DNA from: Actinomadura sp. J1-007
GTDB lineage: Bacteria; Actinomycetota; Actinomycetes; Streptosporangiales; Streptosporangiaceae
Direction of reading: 5' to 3'
DNA: 64,000 nt
Assembly: GCF_009793335.1 (NCBI RefSeq)
Contig: NZ_WING01000003.1
Location: 248,001 to 312,000 of the forward strand
The translations under genes and the position numbers were made by a program. Below are positions 1 through 8,889 of this stretch, piece after piece (the stretch's first letter is position 1; each line of letters opens with the position of its first letter). The notes beneath the pieces were generated by a model. The model had not been told where the DNA came from, did not search any database, and worked only from the letters and a program-made list of their open reading frames with translations.

Positions 1-102
1 GACCGTCTTCAGGGCTTTGATGCTGTGGAGGTGGTCCCCGGTTCGGGCGCGGCCGCGGGCGCGGCCACCGTTCTGCCTGTACGGGGCGGACGGTTGACGG
101 GG

Positions 103-139
103 CGATCGAACTGCAACTAGCTTTGTTGCAGTTCGATCG
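103..139. promoter_or_regulatory. Operator palindrome before the Rrf2 gene
   Basis: A perfect inverted repeat with 15-base arms (CGATCGAACTGCAAC at 103-117 and its complement at 125-139) around a 7-base spacer lies about 40 bases before the preferred Rrf2 start. A relaxed copy with the same 7-base spacer precedes the exporter at 721. Rrf2 proteins bind such palindromes, so autoregulation is the likely role (inference). Confidence 0.75.
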
Positions 140-181
140 GTGCCGCGGCCCGCCGCCGCGGCGGAGTGCGAAGGGGGCACG

Positions 182-628
182 GTGGGTCTCAGCAGCAGGA
201 GCGCGGTCGCGATCCACGCGCTCACGATGCTGGGGCGCTCGGGCGTCCACTCGCTGACCTCCGCGGAGATCGCGGACAGCCTGGCGAGCAACCCGGTCCT
301 CGTGCGGCGCGTTCTCGGAAGCCTCAGGGACGCCGGGCTGGTGTGGTCCACCGAGGGGCGCGGCGGCGGCTGGTCCCTCGCCCGCGCTCCGCGCGAGATC
401 ACGCTCTACGACGCCTACACCGCCGTCGAGGCGGGGCCGGTCCTGGCGCGGCACGCCCATCCGCCCAGCGACGCGTGCCCGGTCGGGCGCCACATGCAGG
501 ACCTGCTGGAGGCGGAGTTCCGGGACGCCGAGCAGGCCATGGAGGAACGGCTCGGCCGGACGACCATCGCCCACCTGGTCCGGCAGGTGCTCGACCGGGA
601 GCGCGAGGTCGCGGAGTCGAAGCGCTAG
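182..628 (+). CDS. Rrf2 family transcriptional regulator
   Basis: This is a dimeric winged-helix repressor of 148 residues, normal for Rrf2. The helix-turn-helix lies at about residues 15-50 (TSAEIADSLASNPVLVRRVL), followed by a wing rich in Gly (EGRGGGWSLA). I chose the GTG at 182 because AAGGGGG sits just upstream; an earlier GTG at 140 has no ribosome site and overlaps the end of the operator. Only one cysteine is present, so it is not a 3-Cys iron-sulfur member such as IscR or NsrR and is closer to the YwnA type. The matching palindromes in front of it and of the exporter at 721 suggest that it represses itself and that exporter. The inducing signal is unknown. Confidence 0.88.
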   Translation: MGLSSRSAVAIHALTMLGRSGVHSLTSAEIADSLASNPVLVRRVLGSLRDAGLVWSTEGRGGGWSLARAPREITLYDAYTAVEAGPVLARHAHPPSDACPVGRHMQDLLEAEFRDAEQAMEERLGRTTIAHLVRQVLDREREVAESKR

Positions 629-672
629 CCGACCGGCGGCGGAGGCGGGTCCTCCGCCGTTCCTTTCACCCA

Positions 673-697
673 AACTGTAACTAAATCGGTGGCAGTA
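673..697. promoter_or_regulatory. Second copy of the Rrf2-type operator
   Basis: AACTGTAAC at 673-681 and GTGGCAGTA at 689-697 flank a 7-base spacer. They match the core of the palindrome at 103-139 (AACTGCAAC and GTTGCAGTT, also 7 bases apart), differing by one base in the left half and two in the right. It sits 24 bases before the exporter start, where a bound repressor would block transcription. Confidence 0.65.
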
Positions 698-720
698 TCT
701 GCCGTGCGGAGGATGCGCGA

Positions 721-2169
721 ATGGACCCCACGCCGACCACGACCGAACGGGCCCGCTCAGGGCCGGCCCTGCTGGCGGTGCTCACCCCGGCGATGCTGGT
801 CACGGTCATCGCCAGCGACATGGTCAACCTCGTGCTCCCGTCGATCGGCACGGAGTTCAGGGCCTCGGAGGCGGAGCTCGCGTGGGTCGTCACCGGCTTC
901 CTGCTGGTGTTCTCGATCGGCATCCCCCTGTACGGGCGCGTCTCCGACCGGGTGAGCCTGCGGCGGCTCTTCGGCTTCGCGCTGCCGACCTACGCCGTCG
1001 GCGGCCTGGTCTGCGCGGTCGCGCCGGACCTGCTCGTCCTCGTGCTCGGACGGATCGTGATGGGGGTCGGAGCGGCGGGCATCCCCGTGCTGTCGATCAT
1101 CGCCGTCACCAGGCTGATGCCGGCGGACAAGCGCGGAACGGGAATCGGCGTCGTCTCCGCCGCCACCGGCGTCGGCACCGCCGCGGGACCGGCCGTCGGC
1201 GGCGGGATCGGCGAGCTCCTCGGCTGGCCCGCGCTGTTCTGGCTCATGCTCGCGGCCGCTCTGGTGCTGCTGCCCGCGGCGCTGCGCGTGCTGCCGGGCG
1301 ACGTCCCGGCCGGTACGGCCCGGTTCGACCTTCCCGGCGGGATCCTCCTCGGGCTCGGCGCCGGGCTGGTGCTGTTCGGCATCACCCAGGCGCAGGTCTC
1401 CGGCTTCGCCGCTCCCTCCTCGTGGGGCAGCCTGGTGGCGGCGGCCGCGGCGCTCGCCCTCTTCGGGTGGCGCTCGGTCCGCGTTGCGGAGCCGTTCGTC
1501 CCGCCCGCGCTGTTCGCCAACCGGGTCTACCGGACGGCGGTGCTCGTCGCGTTCCTGGCCATGATCGTCAATCTCGGCGGGCTGGTGTTCGTTCCGCTGC
1601 TGGTGGTCGACGTCAACGGGCTCAGCGCGGGCGAGGGCGCCCTCGTCATGATCCCGGCCGGGGCCGCCGTCGCGGTCCTCTCGCCGTTCATCGGCCGCCT
1701 CGCCGACGGCATCGGCACCCGGCCCCTGGTACTGGCGGGCCTGGCGGCCATGGGGCTGTTCACGCTGTCGCTCTCGACCTTCGCGGGCGGCGCTTCGGCG
1801 GTCCCCGCGGCGATCGGGATGTTCGGGCTCAGCGTCGGCTTCATCCTCGTGGTCACCCCGATCATCAGCGCCGCCGCCGGGGCGCTCCCGCCCGAAGAGG
1901 TCGGCGTCGGCCTCGGCATCCTCCAGGGAGCCCAGTTCCTCGGCGCGGGCGCGGGCCCGGCCCTGCTCGGCGTGCTGGTGACGGCACGCGAGCGGAGCGG
2001 CGGCGACGCCGTCAACCCGCTTCACTCCGGACACCACGCGGCCGCCTACTCGGACGCGTTCCTGGCCGTGGCCGGGGTCGTCGTCCTCGCGGCGTTCATC
2101 GCGTTCCGGATGCGCCCCGCGGCGGCCCCGGCGCCCGCGCCGTCCCGCGACGCGGACAGGGTCTCCTAG
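721..2169 (+). CDS. MFS drug-efflux transporter
   Basis: A proton-driven exporter of the inner membrane, 482 residues, with about fourteen hydrophobic segments as in the DHA2/TetA(L) group. Motif A is visible after the second helix (GRVSDRVSLRRL, about residues 75-86), and a Gly/Pro-rich motif C region follows (GVVSAATGVGTAAGPAVGGG). The C-terminus is a polar Ala/Pro tail. It lies 92 bases after the Rrf2 gene, and the shared operator suggests regulated efflux of the compound sensed by that repressor. The substrate cannot be read from sequence. The ATG at 721 follows a GGAGG. Confidence 0.88.
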   Translation: MDPTPTTTERARSGPALLAVLTPAMLVTVIASDMVNLVLPSIGTEFRASEAELAWVVTGFLLVFSIGIPLYGRVSDRVSLRRLFGFALPTYAVGGLVCAVAPDLLVLVLGRIVMGVGAAGIPVLSIIAVTRLMPADKRGTGIGVVSAATGVGTAAGPAVGGGIGELLGWPALFWLMLAAALVLLPAALRVLPGDVPAGTARFDLPGGILLGLGAGLVLFGITQAQVSGFAAPSSWGSLVAAAAALALFGWRSVRVAEPFVPPALFANRVYRTAVLVAFLAMIVNLGGLVFVPLLVVDVNGLSAGEGALVMIPAGAAVAVLSPFIGRLADGIGTRPLVLAGLAAMGLFTLSLSTFAGGASAVPAAIGMFGLSVGFILVVTPIISAAAGALPPEEVGVGLGILQGAQFLGAGAGPALLGVLVTARERSGGDAVNPLHSGHHAAAYSDAFLAVAGVVVLAAFIAFRMRPAAAPAPAPSRDADRVS

Positions 2170-2189
2170 CCGAACGGCCCGCGCGGTGC

Positions 2190-3233
2190 TCAGTCCAGGT
2201 CGGACATGTCGAGCACGAAGCGGTAGCGGACGTCGTTGCGTTCGAGGCGGTCGAGGGCCTCGTTCACCTGGGCCGACGGGAGCAGTTCGATCTCGGCGGC
2301 GACGCCCGTGGCGGCACAGAAGTCCAGCATGGCCGCGGTCGCGGGCCTGCCGCCGCTCCCCGCGGAGCTGAGCCTCTTGCGCCCCACGAGCAGGTCCATG
2401 GCGTCCACGGTGACGGGGCCGAGATGGCCGAGGTGGCTGAGCGTGCCGTCCAGCGCGACGAGCCGCAGGTACGGGCCGAGGTCGTGCGGAGCGGAGATGG
2501 TGTCGATGACGACGTCGAACCGGTCCCGCGCCTCGGCCATCCGCTGCTCGTCCGTGGAGACGATGAGCGCGCGTGCGCCGAGACGGCGTGCGTCGTCCGC
2601 CTTGTCGGGCGAACGGCTGATGACCGTGGTCTCGGCGCCGAGCGCGACGGCCAGCTTGACCGCGAGATGGCCCAGGCCGCCCAGCCCCGCGACGGCGACG
2701 CGGCTGCCGGGCCCCACCTCCAGGGTGTGCAGGGGCTCCCAGACGGTGATCCCGGCGCAGAGCAGAGGAGCGGCGGCGGCCGGATCCAGACCGGCGGGCA
2801 GCGGATAGGCGAACCGGTCGCGGACCACGTACTCGCGGGAGTAGCCCCCGAGGGTGGTCGATCCGTCCCGCCGGTCGACGCCGCCGTAGGTCAGGGTCGG
2901 GAACGTATGGCAGAAGTTCTCCTGACCGGCCCGGCACATGGCGCACTCGCCGCACGAATCGACGATGTTGCCCACCGCCACCCGGTCCCCGACGCTGAAA
3001 CCGGTGACCTCGGCTCCGGCCTCGGTCACCGTCCCCGTGAACTCGTGCCCCGGCACCAGGGGCGGACGCTCCGCGCCGTCATGGGCGCGGATGGCGTGCA
3101 GATCGCTGTGGCAGACGCCGCAATAGTCCACCCGGACCGCGAGGTCGTCGGGGCGCAGGTCGCGCCGCTCCAGCGGCGCCCGCAGGAGGGGCGTCGCCGG
3201 TCCCGCCGCTTGCCAGCCGACCGTGGTTCTCAT
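2190..3233 (-). CDS. Zinc-dependent alcohol dehydrogenase (CAD-like)
   Basis: A medium-chain dehydrogenase/reductase of 347 residues that interconverts alcohols and aldehydes with NAD(P). Visible features are the catalytic zinc site (CGVCHSDLH near the N-terminus, GHEF, and LLCAG), the structural zinc loop with four cysteines (CGECAMCRAGQENFC), and the Rossmann motif GLGGLGH. The loop text TYGGVDRRDGSTTLGGYS is typical of the YahK/AdhC cinnamyl-alcohol-type NADPH aldehyde reductases. I chose the ATG at 3233, which follows GAGGG; an upstream in-frame start would lie inside the operator region. It is divergent from a TetR gene with operator-like repeats between, so it is probably derepressed by an aldehyde or toxic ligand (inference). 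Confidence 0.9.
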   Translation of the reverse strand: MRTTVGWQAAGPATPLLRAPLERRDLRPDDLAVRVDYCGVCHSDLHAIRAHDGAERPPLVPGHEFTGTVTEAGAEVTGFSVGDRVAVGNIVDSCGECAMCRAGQENFCHTFPTLTYGGVDRRDGSTTLGGYSREYVVRDRFAYPLPAGLDPAAAAPLLCAGITVWEPLHTLEVGPGSRVAVAGLGGLGHLAVKLAVALGAETTVISRSPDKADDARRLGARALIVSTDEQRMAEARDRFDVVIDTISAPHDLGPYLRLVALDGTLSHLGHLGPVTVDAMDLLVGRKRLSSAGSGGRPATAAMLDFCAATGVAAEIELLPSAQVNEALDRLERNDVRYRFVLDMSDLD

Positions 3234-3249
3234 GGGCCCTCGTTCCAGA

Positions 3250-3317
3250 CAGACTGTTCGGTCTGTTTCAAGGTAGGCGCGGGCCTGCCGCAAAGCAAAC
3301 CGAACGTTCTGTCTGTT
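3250..3317. promoter_or_regulatory. TetR operator pair in the divergent promoter
   Basis: Two related inverted repeats lie in the 95-base gap: CAGACTGTTCGGTCTG at 3250-3265 and AACCGAACGTTCTGTCTGTT at 3298-3317, whose complement shares the ACAGA and TTCGGT elements. One is close to each gene start, as expected when a TetR protein controls both directions. Confidence 0.6.
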
Positions 3318-3328
3318 ATGTTGAGGGC

Positions 3329-3916
3329 ATGGCAGATCGGCCCCTGACCTCGCGCGGAGCCGCGACGCGCCAGCGCATCCTCGACGTGGCCACGAAGGAG
3401 TTCGCCGAGCACGGGATCGCCGGGGCGCGCGTCGAACGGATCGTGGCCGCCGCCCGCACCAACAAGGCCCAGCTCTACGCGTACTTCGGGAGCAAGGAAG
3501 GGCTCTTCGACGCCATCTTCTCCGGCTCGCTGGAACGGATCGTCAACGTCGTCCCGATCGACGCCACCGACCTCGCCGACTGGGCCGTGCGCCTCTACGA
3601 CGAGTACCTCCGCCGCCCCGACCTCATCCGGCTGGCGACCTGGGCACGCCTCGAACGGCGCCCGGAGGGCCACCTCGTCGACGACGGCGGCCGCCTCGAC
3701 GACGGCAAGCTGCGCGCCATCGCCAACGCGCAGGCCGCCGGCCTGGTGCGCGACGGCGACCCGTTCGACGTGATGGCCCTGGTCATCGCCATGTCCATGG
3801 CGTGGTCGCCGGTCAGCAACGTCTACGCGGCGACCGCCGAGGAGCCTTCGGACGTGCACGAGCAGCGCCGGACCCTGCTCCGCGAGAGCGTCCGGCGCGC
3901 CCTGACCGCCGGCTGA
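3329..3916 (+). CDS. TetR family transcriptional regulator
   Basis: A one-component repressor of 195 residues. The N-terminal helix-turn-helix is clear at about residues 10-55 (TRQRILDVATKEFAEHGIAG, then VERIVAAARTNKAQLYAYFG SKEGL). The C-terminal half is a helical ligand-binding domain without a recognisable specificity motif. The ATG at 3329 follows TTGAGGGC. It is divergent from the alcohol dehydrogenase and separated by two operator-like repeats, so the dehydrogenase is its likely target. Confidence 0.9.
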   Translation: MADRPLTSRGAATRQRILDVATKEFAEHGIAGARVERIVAAARTNKAQLYAYFGSKEGLFDAIFSGSLERIVNVVPIDATDLADWAVRLYDEYLRRPDLIRLATWARLERRPEGHLVDDGGRLDDGKLRAIANAQAAGLVRDGDPFDVMALVIAMSMAWSPVSNVYAATAEEPSDVHEQRRTLLRESVRRALTAG

Positions 3917-3928
3917 CGCCCGGCTCCG

Positions 3929-4762
3929 TCACACGTCGGTGGTGCGCAGCCGCCAGAACGCCGCTGCCAGAACGGCGGCGAGGTAGAGGCAGAACACGCC
4001 CAGTCCCGTCCAGGGCGACAGGGAGCCGTCGGCGGTCGTGGCCGACATGACCGCCGACCCGGCGTTGGACGGCAGGAGCTTGTTGACGGTCTCGCCGAGG
4101 TCGCCGGGCAGGAAGCTGCCGATCACCGGCAGCACGAACAGCAGCCCGAGCAGCGTGGTCACCGCACCGGCGGTGTGCCGCAGCAGCGCGCCCAGCGCCA
4201 GGCCGAGCAGGGCGGTCGCGGCCAGGTAGACCCCGGCGCCGAGCACGGCGCGCGTCACGCCCGGGTCGGTCAGCCCGGCGGCGATGCCCTTCCCGTCGAA
4301 GACGGCCTGACCGAGGCCGAACGAGACCAGCGACACCACCTCGCCGACGACGAGCACGACCACGCCCACCGTCAGCGCCTTGGCCGCCAGGTAGTGCGAA
4401 CGGCGCGCGACCGCGGCCAGGCAGGTGCGGATCAGCCCGCTCGCGTACTCGGACGTGATCGCCAGGACGCCGAGGACCCCGAAGGCGACCACGCCCAGGT
4501 TCAGCCCCGCCAGCGCGTTGGACGTCGGGTCGAACTCCGCCCTGTCCCGCGCCTTCATCGAGTCGAACTGGTTGGCGGTCACCAGGGCCAGCAGCACGCT
4601 CAGCCCGACCGAGACGACCACGCCCGACAGCAGCGTCCACATCGTCGAGCGGACGGTCCGGATCTTGATCAGCTCGGCGGCCAGGATGTTGCCGAACGAC
4701 GCGCGGCCCGCGATCCGCGGCGCGCGCTGCCCGGGGACGTGCTCGGAAACGCCGGCGGTCAC
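3929..4762 (-). CDS. ABC-2 type transporter permease
   Basis: An integral membrane subunit of 277 residues with about six hydrophobic segments. It opens with a polar N-terminus and the sequence AAELIKIRTVRSTMW, typical of small ABC-2 permeases coupled to a CcmA-like ATPase. The GTG at 4762 overlaps the stop of the ATPase gene by four bases (GTGA) and follows GGAGG, so the two are translated together as an exporter. The substrate is unknown; in actinomycetes such pairs often export peptides or drugs. Confidence 0.85.
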   Translation of the reverse strand: MTAGVSEHVPGQRAPRIAGRASFGNILAAELIKIRTVRSTMWTLLSGVVVSVGLSVLLALVTANQFDSMKARDRAEFDPTSNALAGLNLGVVAFGVLGVLAITSEYASGLIRTCLAAVARRSHYLAAKALTVGVVVLVVGEVVSLVSFGLGQAVFDGKGIAAGLTDPGVTRAVLGAGVYLAATALLGLALGALLRHTAGAVTTLLGLLFVLPVIGSFLPGDLGETVNKLLPSNAGSAVMSATTADGSLSPWTGLGVFCLYLAAVLAAAFWRLRTTDV

Positions 4763-5777
4763 GTTCGTACCTCCGAGACTCGGGTGTCGTTCGGACGCCG
4801 CGCGCCGTCCGGGGGCTGCGCGGACGGGTGCTGCGCGTTCGGGTGCTGCGCGGACGCCGGGTTCGCCGGGCCCGCGTGGTACTCGACGGAGTCGCCGGTC
4901 AGGCGCATGAACGCCTCTTCCAGCGACGGCCGGACCGTGGCGAGCTGGTGCAGGCGCAGGCCCTCGGCGGCCGTCAGCTCGCCGATCTGCTCGGCGGTGG
5001 CCCCGTAGACGCGGACGCCGCCCTCGGGGTCGGGCCGCAGGCGCAGGCGCCGCCCGGCGAGCAGCCGGTTGAGCCGGTCCTGCTCGGGAGAGACCACGTG
5101 GACGTGCCCGGCGGCGTTGGCGTCGATGAACTCGTTCATCCCGGTGTCGGCCAGGATGCGGCCGCGGCCGATCACGACGAGGTGGTCGGCGGTCAGCGCC
5201 ATCTCCGACATCAGGTGGCTGGAGACGAACACGGCTCGGCCCTCGGCGGCCAGTTGCCGCATCAGCGTCCGGATCCACAGGATCCCGTCGGGGTCCAGCC
5301 CGTTCACCGGCTCGTCGAACAGCAGGATGCCCGGGTCGCCGAGCAGCGCCGCGGCGATCCCCAGCCGCTGCCCCATGCCGAGGGAGAAGCCCTTGGGCGC
5401 CTTGCGCGCCGCGTCCCGCAACCCGACCGTCTCCAGCACCTCGTCCACGCGCCGCCGGCCGATGCCGTTGCTGCGCGCCAGGAACCGCAGGTGGTCGTAC
5501 GCGCTCCGGCCCCGTGGACCGCCTTGGCGTCGATCAGCGCGCCGACCTCGCACAGCGGCGCGGCCAGATCCCGGTAGCGGCGGCCGTTGACGGCGACCGT
5601 CCCCGCCGTGGGGTGGTCCAGCCCCAGCATCATCCGCATCGTGGTGGACTTGCCCGCGCCGTTCGGCCCGAGGAAGCCGGTCACCCGGCCCGGCCGGACG
5701 GTGAACGTCGCCCGGTCGACGACCGTCTTGTCCCCGTATCGCTTGGTCAGTCCTTCAACGTCGATCACGGTGACCAC
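4759..5777 (-). CDS. ABC transporter ATP-binding protein (frameshifted as read)
   Basis: The ATPase partner of the permease at 3929. The first frame (from 5777) carries Walker A (GPNGAGKSTT) and ends usable sequence at IDAKAVHG. A second frame then continues with GRSAYDHLRFLARSNG, the signature FSLGMGQRLGIAAALLGDP, Walker B (ILLFDEPVNGLDPDG) and the H-loop (SSHLMSEM). Adding one base near 5508-5516, in a GGGG/CCGG stretch, restores a normal CcmA-like protein of about 339 residues. All motifs are intact, so I regard the break as a sequencing deletion rather than decay. It is translationally coupled to the permease. Confidence 0.85.
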
Positions 5778-5913
5778 GCTAGGCAGCCGTGCACCAGCGC
5801 CGTAACGGGCAGAGGTCGCGACCGCGCCCGACCTAAGTCGGACGTCCGTTAGCCGGAAGGCGGGGCGACTTGGCCGAACGGCCCACCGGTCCGCCGCGTT
5901 CCGGGACCGGCGG

Positions 5914-5948
5914 CCCGGGACCGGCGGTGCGGGGCCGCCGGTCCCGGG
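5914..5948 (-). terminator. Hairpin after the M1 peptidase gene
   Basis: A perfect 14-base stem (CCCGGGACCGGCGG at 5914-5927 and its complement at 5935-5948) with a 7-base loop begins 6 bases beyond the peptidase stop. There is no long T run, as is common in actinomycete terminators. Confidence 0.7.
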
Positions 5949-5954
5949 AAACGA

Positions 5955-7403
5955 TCACCAGGTGGTGGGCTTGCCCGGCGTGTGGAGCCAGACCTTGAAG
6001 AACGGGTCGAGATCCTGTCCGGAGATCTTCTCGGCGAGCGCCTCGAACTCCTCGGTGGTGGCGTTCCCGTACTTGTGCTCCGCCACCCACGTGCGCACCA
6101 GCCGCAGGAACCGCTCGTCACCGATCTTCTGCCGGAGCGCCTGGAGCGTCATGGCGCCGCGGAAGTAGATCGCGCGGTGGAAGATCTGGTCGCGGGTCGG
6201 GTCGGCGACCACGACGTCCCAGAACGCGGGCCGTCCCGGCGGCATGGACGGCGGGTCGTCGTAGAACTTCTGGAACGACGCCCGCGCGGGCTGGCCGCCG
6301 TGCTTCTCGGCCCAGTACCACTCGACCCACACCGCGAAGCCCTCGTTCAGCCAGGTGTCCTTCCAGCGGCGGACGGAGACGCTGTCGCCGAACCACTGGT
6401 GGCTGATCTCGTGCACCACGCCCTTCTCGATGGGCTGCTTCTGGTACGTCGGGCGGGTCTGGGTCTCCAGCGCGTTGTCGACGTTGAGCGGCGGGACGGC
6501 GTTGTTCTCGATGATCGAGCCGGTGCTGCCGAACGGGTACGCGCCGAAGTAGCCGGACAGCTCGTCGACCGCCCGCGTGGTGTTGCGCGGGGTGCTGAGC
6601 GAATCGGGGTCCGACGCAACCTCCGGATCGACCGCGTCGAGCTGCGGGACGCCCGTGCCGGTGGTGGTCGTGGAGACGTTGAACCGTCCGATCGAGTTGG
6701 TCGCGAGGTACGGCGCCATCGGCCGGTCCTCCCGCCACAGGAACGTGTCCTTGCCGTGGGCGCTCCACTTCTTGACGAGGCGGCCGTTGGCGATCGCCTT
6801 GAGCCCCCGTGGAACGGTCGTCTCGATCGTGAACAGCGCCTTGTCGCTCGGGTGGTCGTTGGCCGGGAACCAGGTGGAGGCGCCGTCGGGCTCGGAGACG
6901 ATCGTGGCGCCGTCCCTGGTGTGCAGGAACCCGTACGGCAGGTCGAAGATGATCGGGCCGCTCAGCGTCTGCGGCACGCCGTCGTAGCGGACGACCACGC
7001 TGAACGGGCTGTTCTTGCGCAGGCCCCTCGGCGGTGTGATCTCCAGCTCGCGCTCGCCGGTGCGGGCGAACGGGGCGTCGCGGCCGTTCACCCGCACCGA
7101 CCGCACGTTCAGCTTGTAGAGGTCGAGGTTGAAGCGGGACAGGTTCTGCGTGGCGGTGGCCCTGATGGTGGCCGTGCCGGTGAGCTGGTCGGTGCCGGGT
7201 TCGTAGGCGGTCTTCAGGTGGTAGCGCTTGACGTCGTATCCGCCGTTGCCGAGATCGGGGAAGTACGGGTCGCCGATCCCTGCCGCGCCGGGCTCGTACC
7301 GGACGTCGGCGGCCGCGCCGGGGGCGGCGGGCGCGAGCAGTCCGAGCGCCGCGGCGCCGGCCGCGGCCAGCGCGAGCCGGTGGGCGGACCTGGGAGTCGC
7401 CAT
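5955..7403 (-). CDS. Secreted M1 family zinc metallopeptidase
   Basis: A gluzincin aminopeptidase-like enzyme of 482 residues. The N-terminus is a signal peptide (MATPRSAHRLALAAAGAAAL, then a hydrophobic stretch and Ala-rich cleavage site near residue 35). The zinc site HEISH is at 331-335 with the third ligand E354, eighteen residues after the motif, as in M1 enzymes (HExxH-x18-E). The expected GAMEN-type exopeptidase motif reads IIENNAV, which is degenerate and questions classical aminopeptidase specificity. The gene is short for M1 because the C-terminal helical domain is missing, as in many actinomycete secreted forms. The ATG at 7403 follows GGAGAGGA. It lies downstream of two aspartic-protease-like genes on the same strand. 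Confidence 0.88.
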   Translation of the reverse strand: MATPRSAHRLALAAAGAAALGLLAPAAPGAAADVRYEPGAAGIGDPYFPDLGNGGYDVKRYHLKTAYEPGTDQLTGTATIRATATQNLSRFNLDLYKLNVRSVRVNGRDAPFARTGERELEITPPRGLRKNSPFSVVVRYDGVPQTLSGPIIFDLPYGFLHTRDGATIVSEPDGASTWFPANDHPSDKALFTIETTVPRGLKAIANGRLVKKWSAHGKDTFLWREDRPMAPYLATNSIGRFNVSTTTTGTGVPQLDAVDPEVASDPDSLSTPRNTTRAVDELSGYFGAYPFGSTGSIIENNAVPPLNVDNALETQTRPTYQKQPIEKGVVHEISHQWFGDSVSVRRWKDTWLNEGFAVWVEWYWAEKHGGQPARASFQKFYDDPPSMPPGRPAFWDVVVADPTRDQIFHRAIYFRGAMTLQALRQKIGDERFLRLVRTWVAEHKYGNATTEEFEALAEKISGQDLDPFFKVWLHTPGKPTTW

Positions 7404-7519
7404 CGGGTGTCCTCTCCGTCGAGTCGAACGATCACTCGTGGAACGGACACGATCCGACCGCGCCGGGCCCGAGATGTCGATCATGTACGCCGAAAGCGGA
7501 CAGGACGGGGGGCGGCCGG

Positions 7520-8830
7520 CTACGTGTGCGAGACGTAGACGCTCATGCCGGCGTAATCGAAGGTGAGCGCGAACGGCTTGAGGAACTCCATCGAGAAGTT
7601 GCCCAGCGTCTGGAAACGGAAGCGGTCGTCCATCAGCGGTTTCTTGAGGGCGAAGCCGTAGAGGTTCCGGGCGGTCATGCGTCCGAGGCTCGTCCTGTGC
7701 ACGACGAACGGGGTGGCGTCGTCCTTGGTGCCGTACAGGTTCGGTCGTGTGTCGTCGAGTCGCGCGCCCGCGCGCTTGGCTATCGCCTCGGTCGTGAAGA
7801 CGCTCGCGGCGCCTGCCGCGCCTTCGATCCCGGCGTTCAGGGACACGACTTTCGGGCCGTAGCCGTTGAGGCTTCCCAGCGAGCATGGGATGCGGGTGTC
7901 CGCCAGCCACAACGGCAGGCGGTCGGTATTGGCGCGCCTGGCCTCGGCCTGGAACGCGTTCAGTTGCGCGCTGGTCTTCTGACGCAACGTGAACGTCTGG
8001 TCGCCGAAGTCGATCGTCGTCAGGAAATGGTAGAAGAGCGTACTGCCGAAGGTGCCCGCCGGCTGCGGCTTCCCGAGCGGATGGGGCAGTTCGCCGTCGT
8101 GCCAGACGACGGGGACGTTGCGCAACTCGATGTCGCCGAAACGGATCGACTCCACCACCCCGTGATGCATGGTGACCGTCTGGTATCCGACGGCCTCCGT
8201 GCTGGTGGCCACCGAGCGGAGCCCGGCTTTCTTGGCCGTTTCCATGGTGAACGCCAGTGGAGCGCCGGTGTCGATGATGAACTTCGCCGCCGGTCCCCCG
8301 TTCACCGAAGCCTCGATGAGAGGCAGGGGGTTGAGGGCTTTGAACGGAAGCCGCGTGCTCTGCGCGCCACGCACTTCGTAGGGTTTGCCGGACAGGCTCG
8401 CGTACTGCTTGGCGTACGCGTCCTGACCGATCGCGCGCAGGAGCGGTACCGCCTGGGCGAACTGGTCCTGCCGAACGTAGCAGTCCGCGAGCTGCTGTTT
8501 GGAGAAGACGTCACCGGGCGCTAGGCCGATGGCCTTCATCAGGAACTTCTCGGCATCGGCGAACCTGTTGGAGAGCAACGCGATATACCCTCGCTGCGCA
8601 TTAGCGCGGGCATTGTTCGGGTCCTTGCTCAGAATCCTCGCATAGCCCTGATCCGCCTCCTTGAACCTGCCGTCCCTGAACAGCCGGTCGGGAGACGAAC
8701 CGGAGGTCGCGGCACCCGCTCCGGCGGCTTCGGCCGTTTCGGCTCCCAGCAGCGGAAGGACCGTGGCGGCTCCAACGGTCAGACCGGCCTGTCGCAGGAA
8801 CTTTCGCCGGTCGGTGTTCTCAGTGCTCAT
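7520..8830 (-). CDS. Tat-exported TPR / aspartic-protease-fold protein, second lobe degenerate
   Basis: 436 residues. The N-terminus has a twin-arginine signal (DRRKFLRQAG, R8-R9) followed by a hydrophobic stretch and Ala-rich cleavage region. Residues about 47-130 form TPR-like helical repeats (FKEADQGYARILSKDPNNAR, then a second unit). A pepsin/retropepsin-like domain follows with IIDTGA at about D187 and a first flap/lobe end near GTFGSTLFYHFL. A second lobe has SLNAGIEG, where the catalytic Asp of the paralogue at 8890 is replaced by N332. The protein therefore has one complete catalytic Asp. Its substrate is unknown, and it may act as a dimer or as a binding protein. It is tandem with the paralogue and likely co-transcribed. 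Confidence 0.8.
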   Translation of the reverse strand: MSTENTDRRKFLRQAGLTVGAATVLPLLGAETAEAAGAGAATSGSSPDRLFRDGRFKEADQGYARILSKDPNNARANAQRGYIALLSNRFADAEKFLMKAIGLAPGDVFSKQQLADCYVRQDQFAQAVPLLRAIGQDAYAKQYASLSGKPYEVRGAQSTRLPFKALNPLPLIEASVNGGPAAKFIIDTGAPLAFTMETAKKAGLRSVATSTEAVGYQTVTMHHGVVESIRFGDIELRNVPVVWHDGELPHPLGKPQPAGTFGSTLFYHFLTTIDFGDQTFTLRQKTSAQLNAFQAEARRANTDRLPLWLADTRIPCSLGSLNGYGPKVVSLNAGIEGAAGAASVFTTEAIAKRAGARLDDTRPNLYGTKDDATPFVVHRTSLGRMTARNLYGFALKKPLMDDRFRFQTLGNFSMEFLKPFALTFDYAGMSVYVSHT

Positions 8831-8889
8831 TGTGCGTGCTCCTCACGGGCGGCAGGGGGCATGGGGCGAGAACGCGCGGACAGGCGCGG

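Noticed and set aside
757..2955. A long open frame antisense to the exporter and alcohol dehydrogenase
   Set aside because: High GC leaves shadow frames open. It has Arg/Gly/Pro-rich low-complexity sequence and no domain, whereas the other strand shows real motifs.
5514..5777. Two separate ABC half-genes
   Set aside because: The two frames each hold half of one ATPase with all motifs in order and join by one base; a sequencing deletion is simpler.
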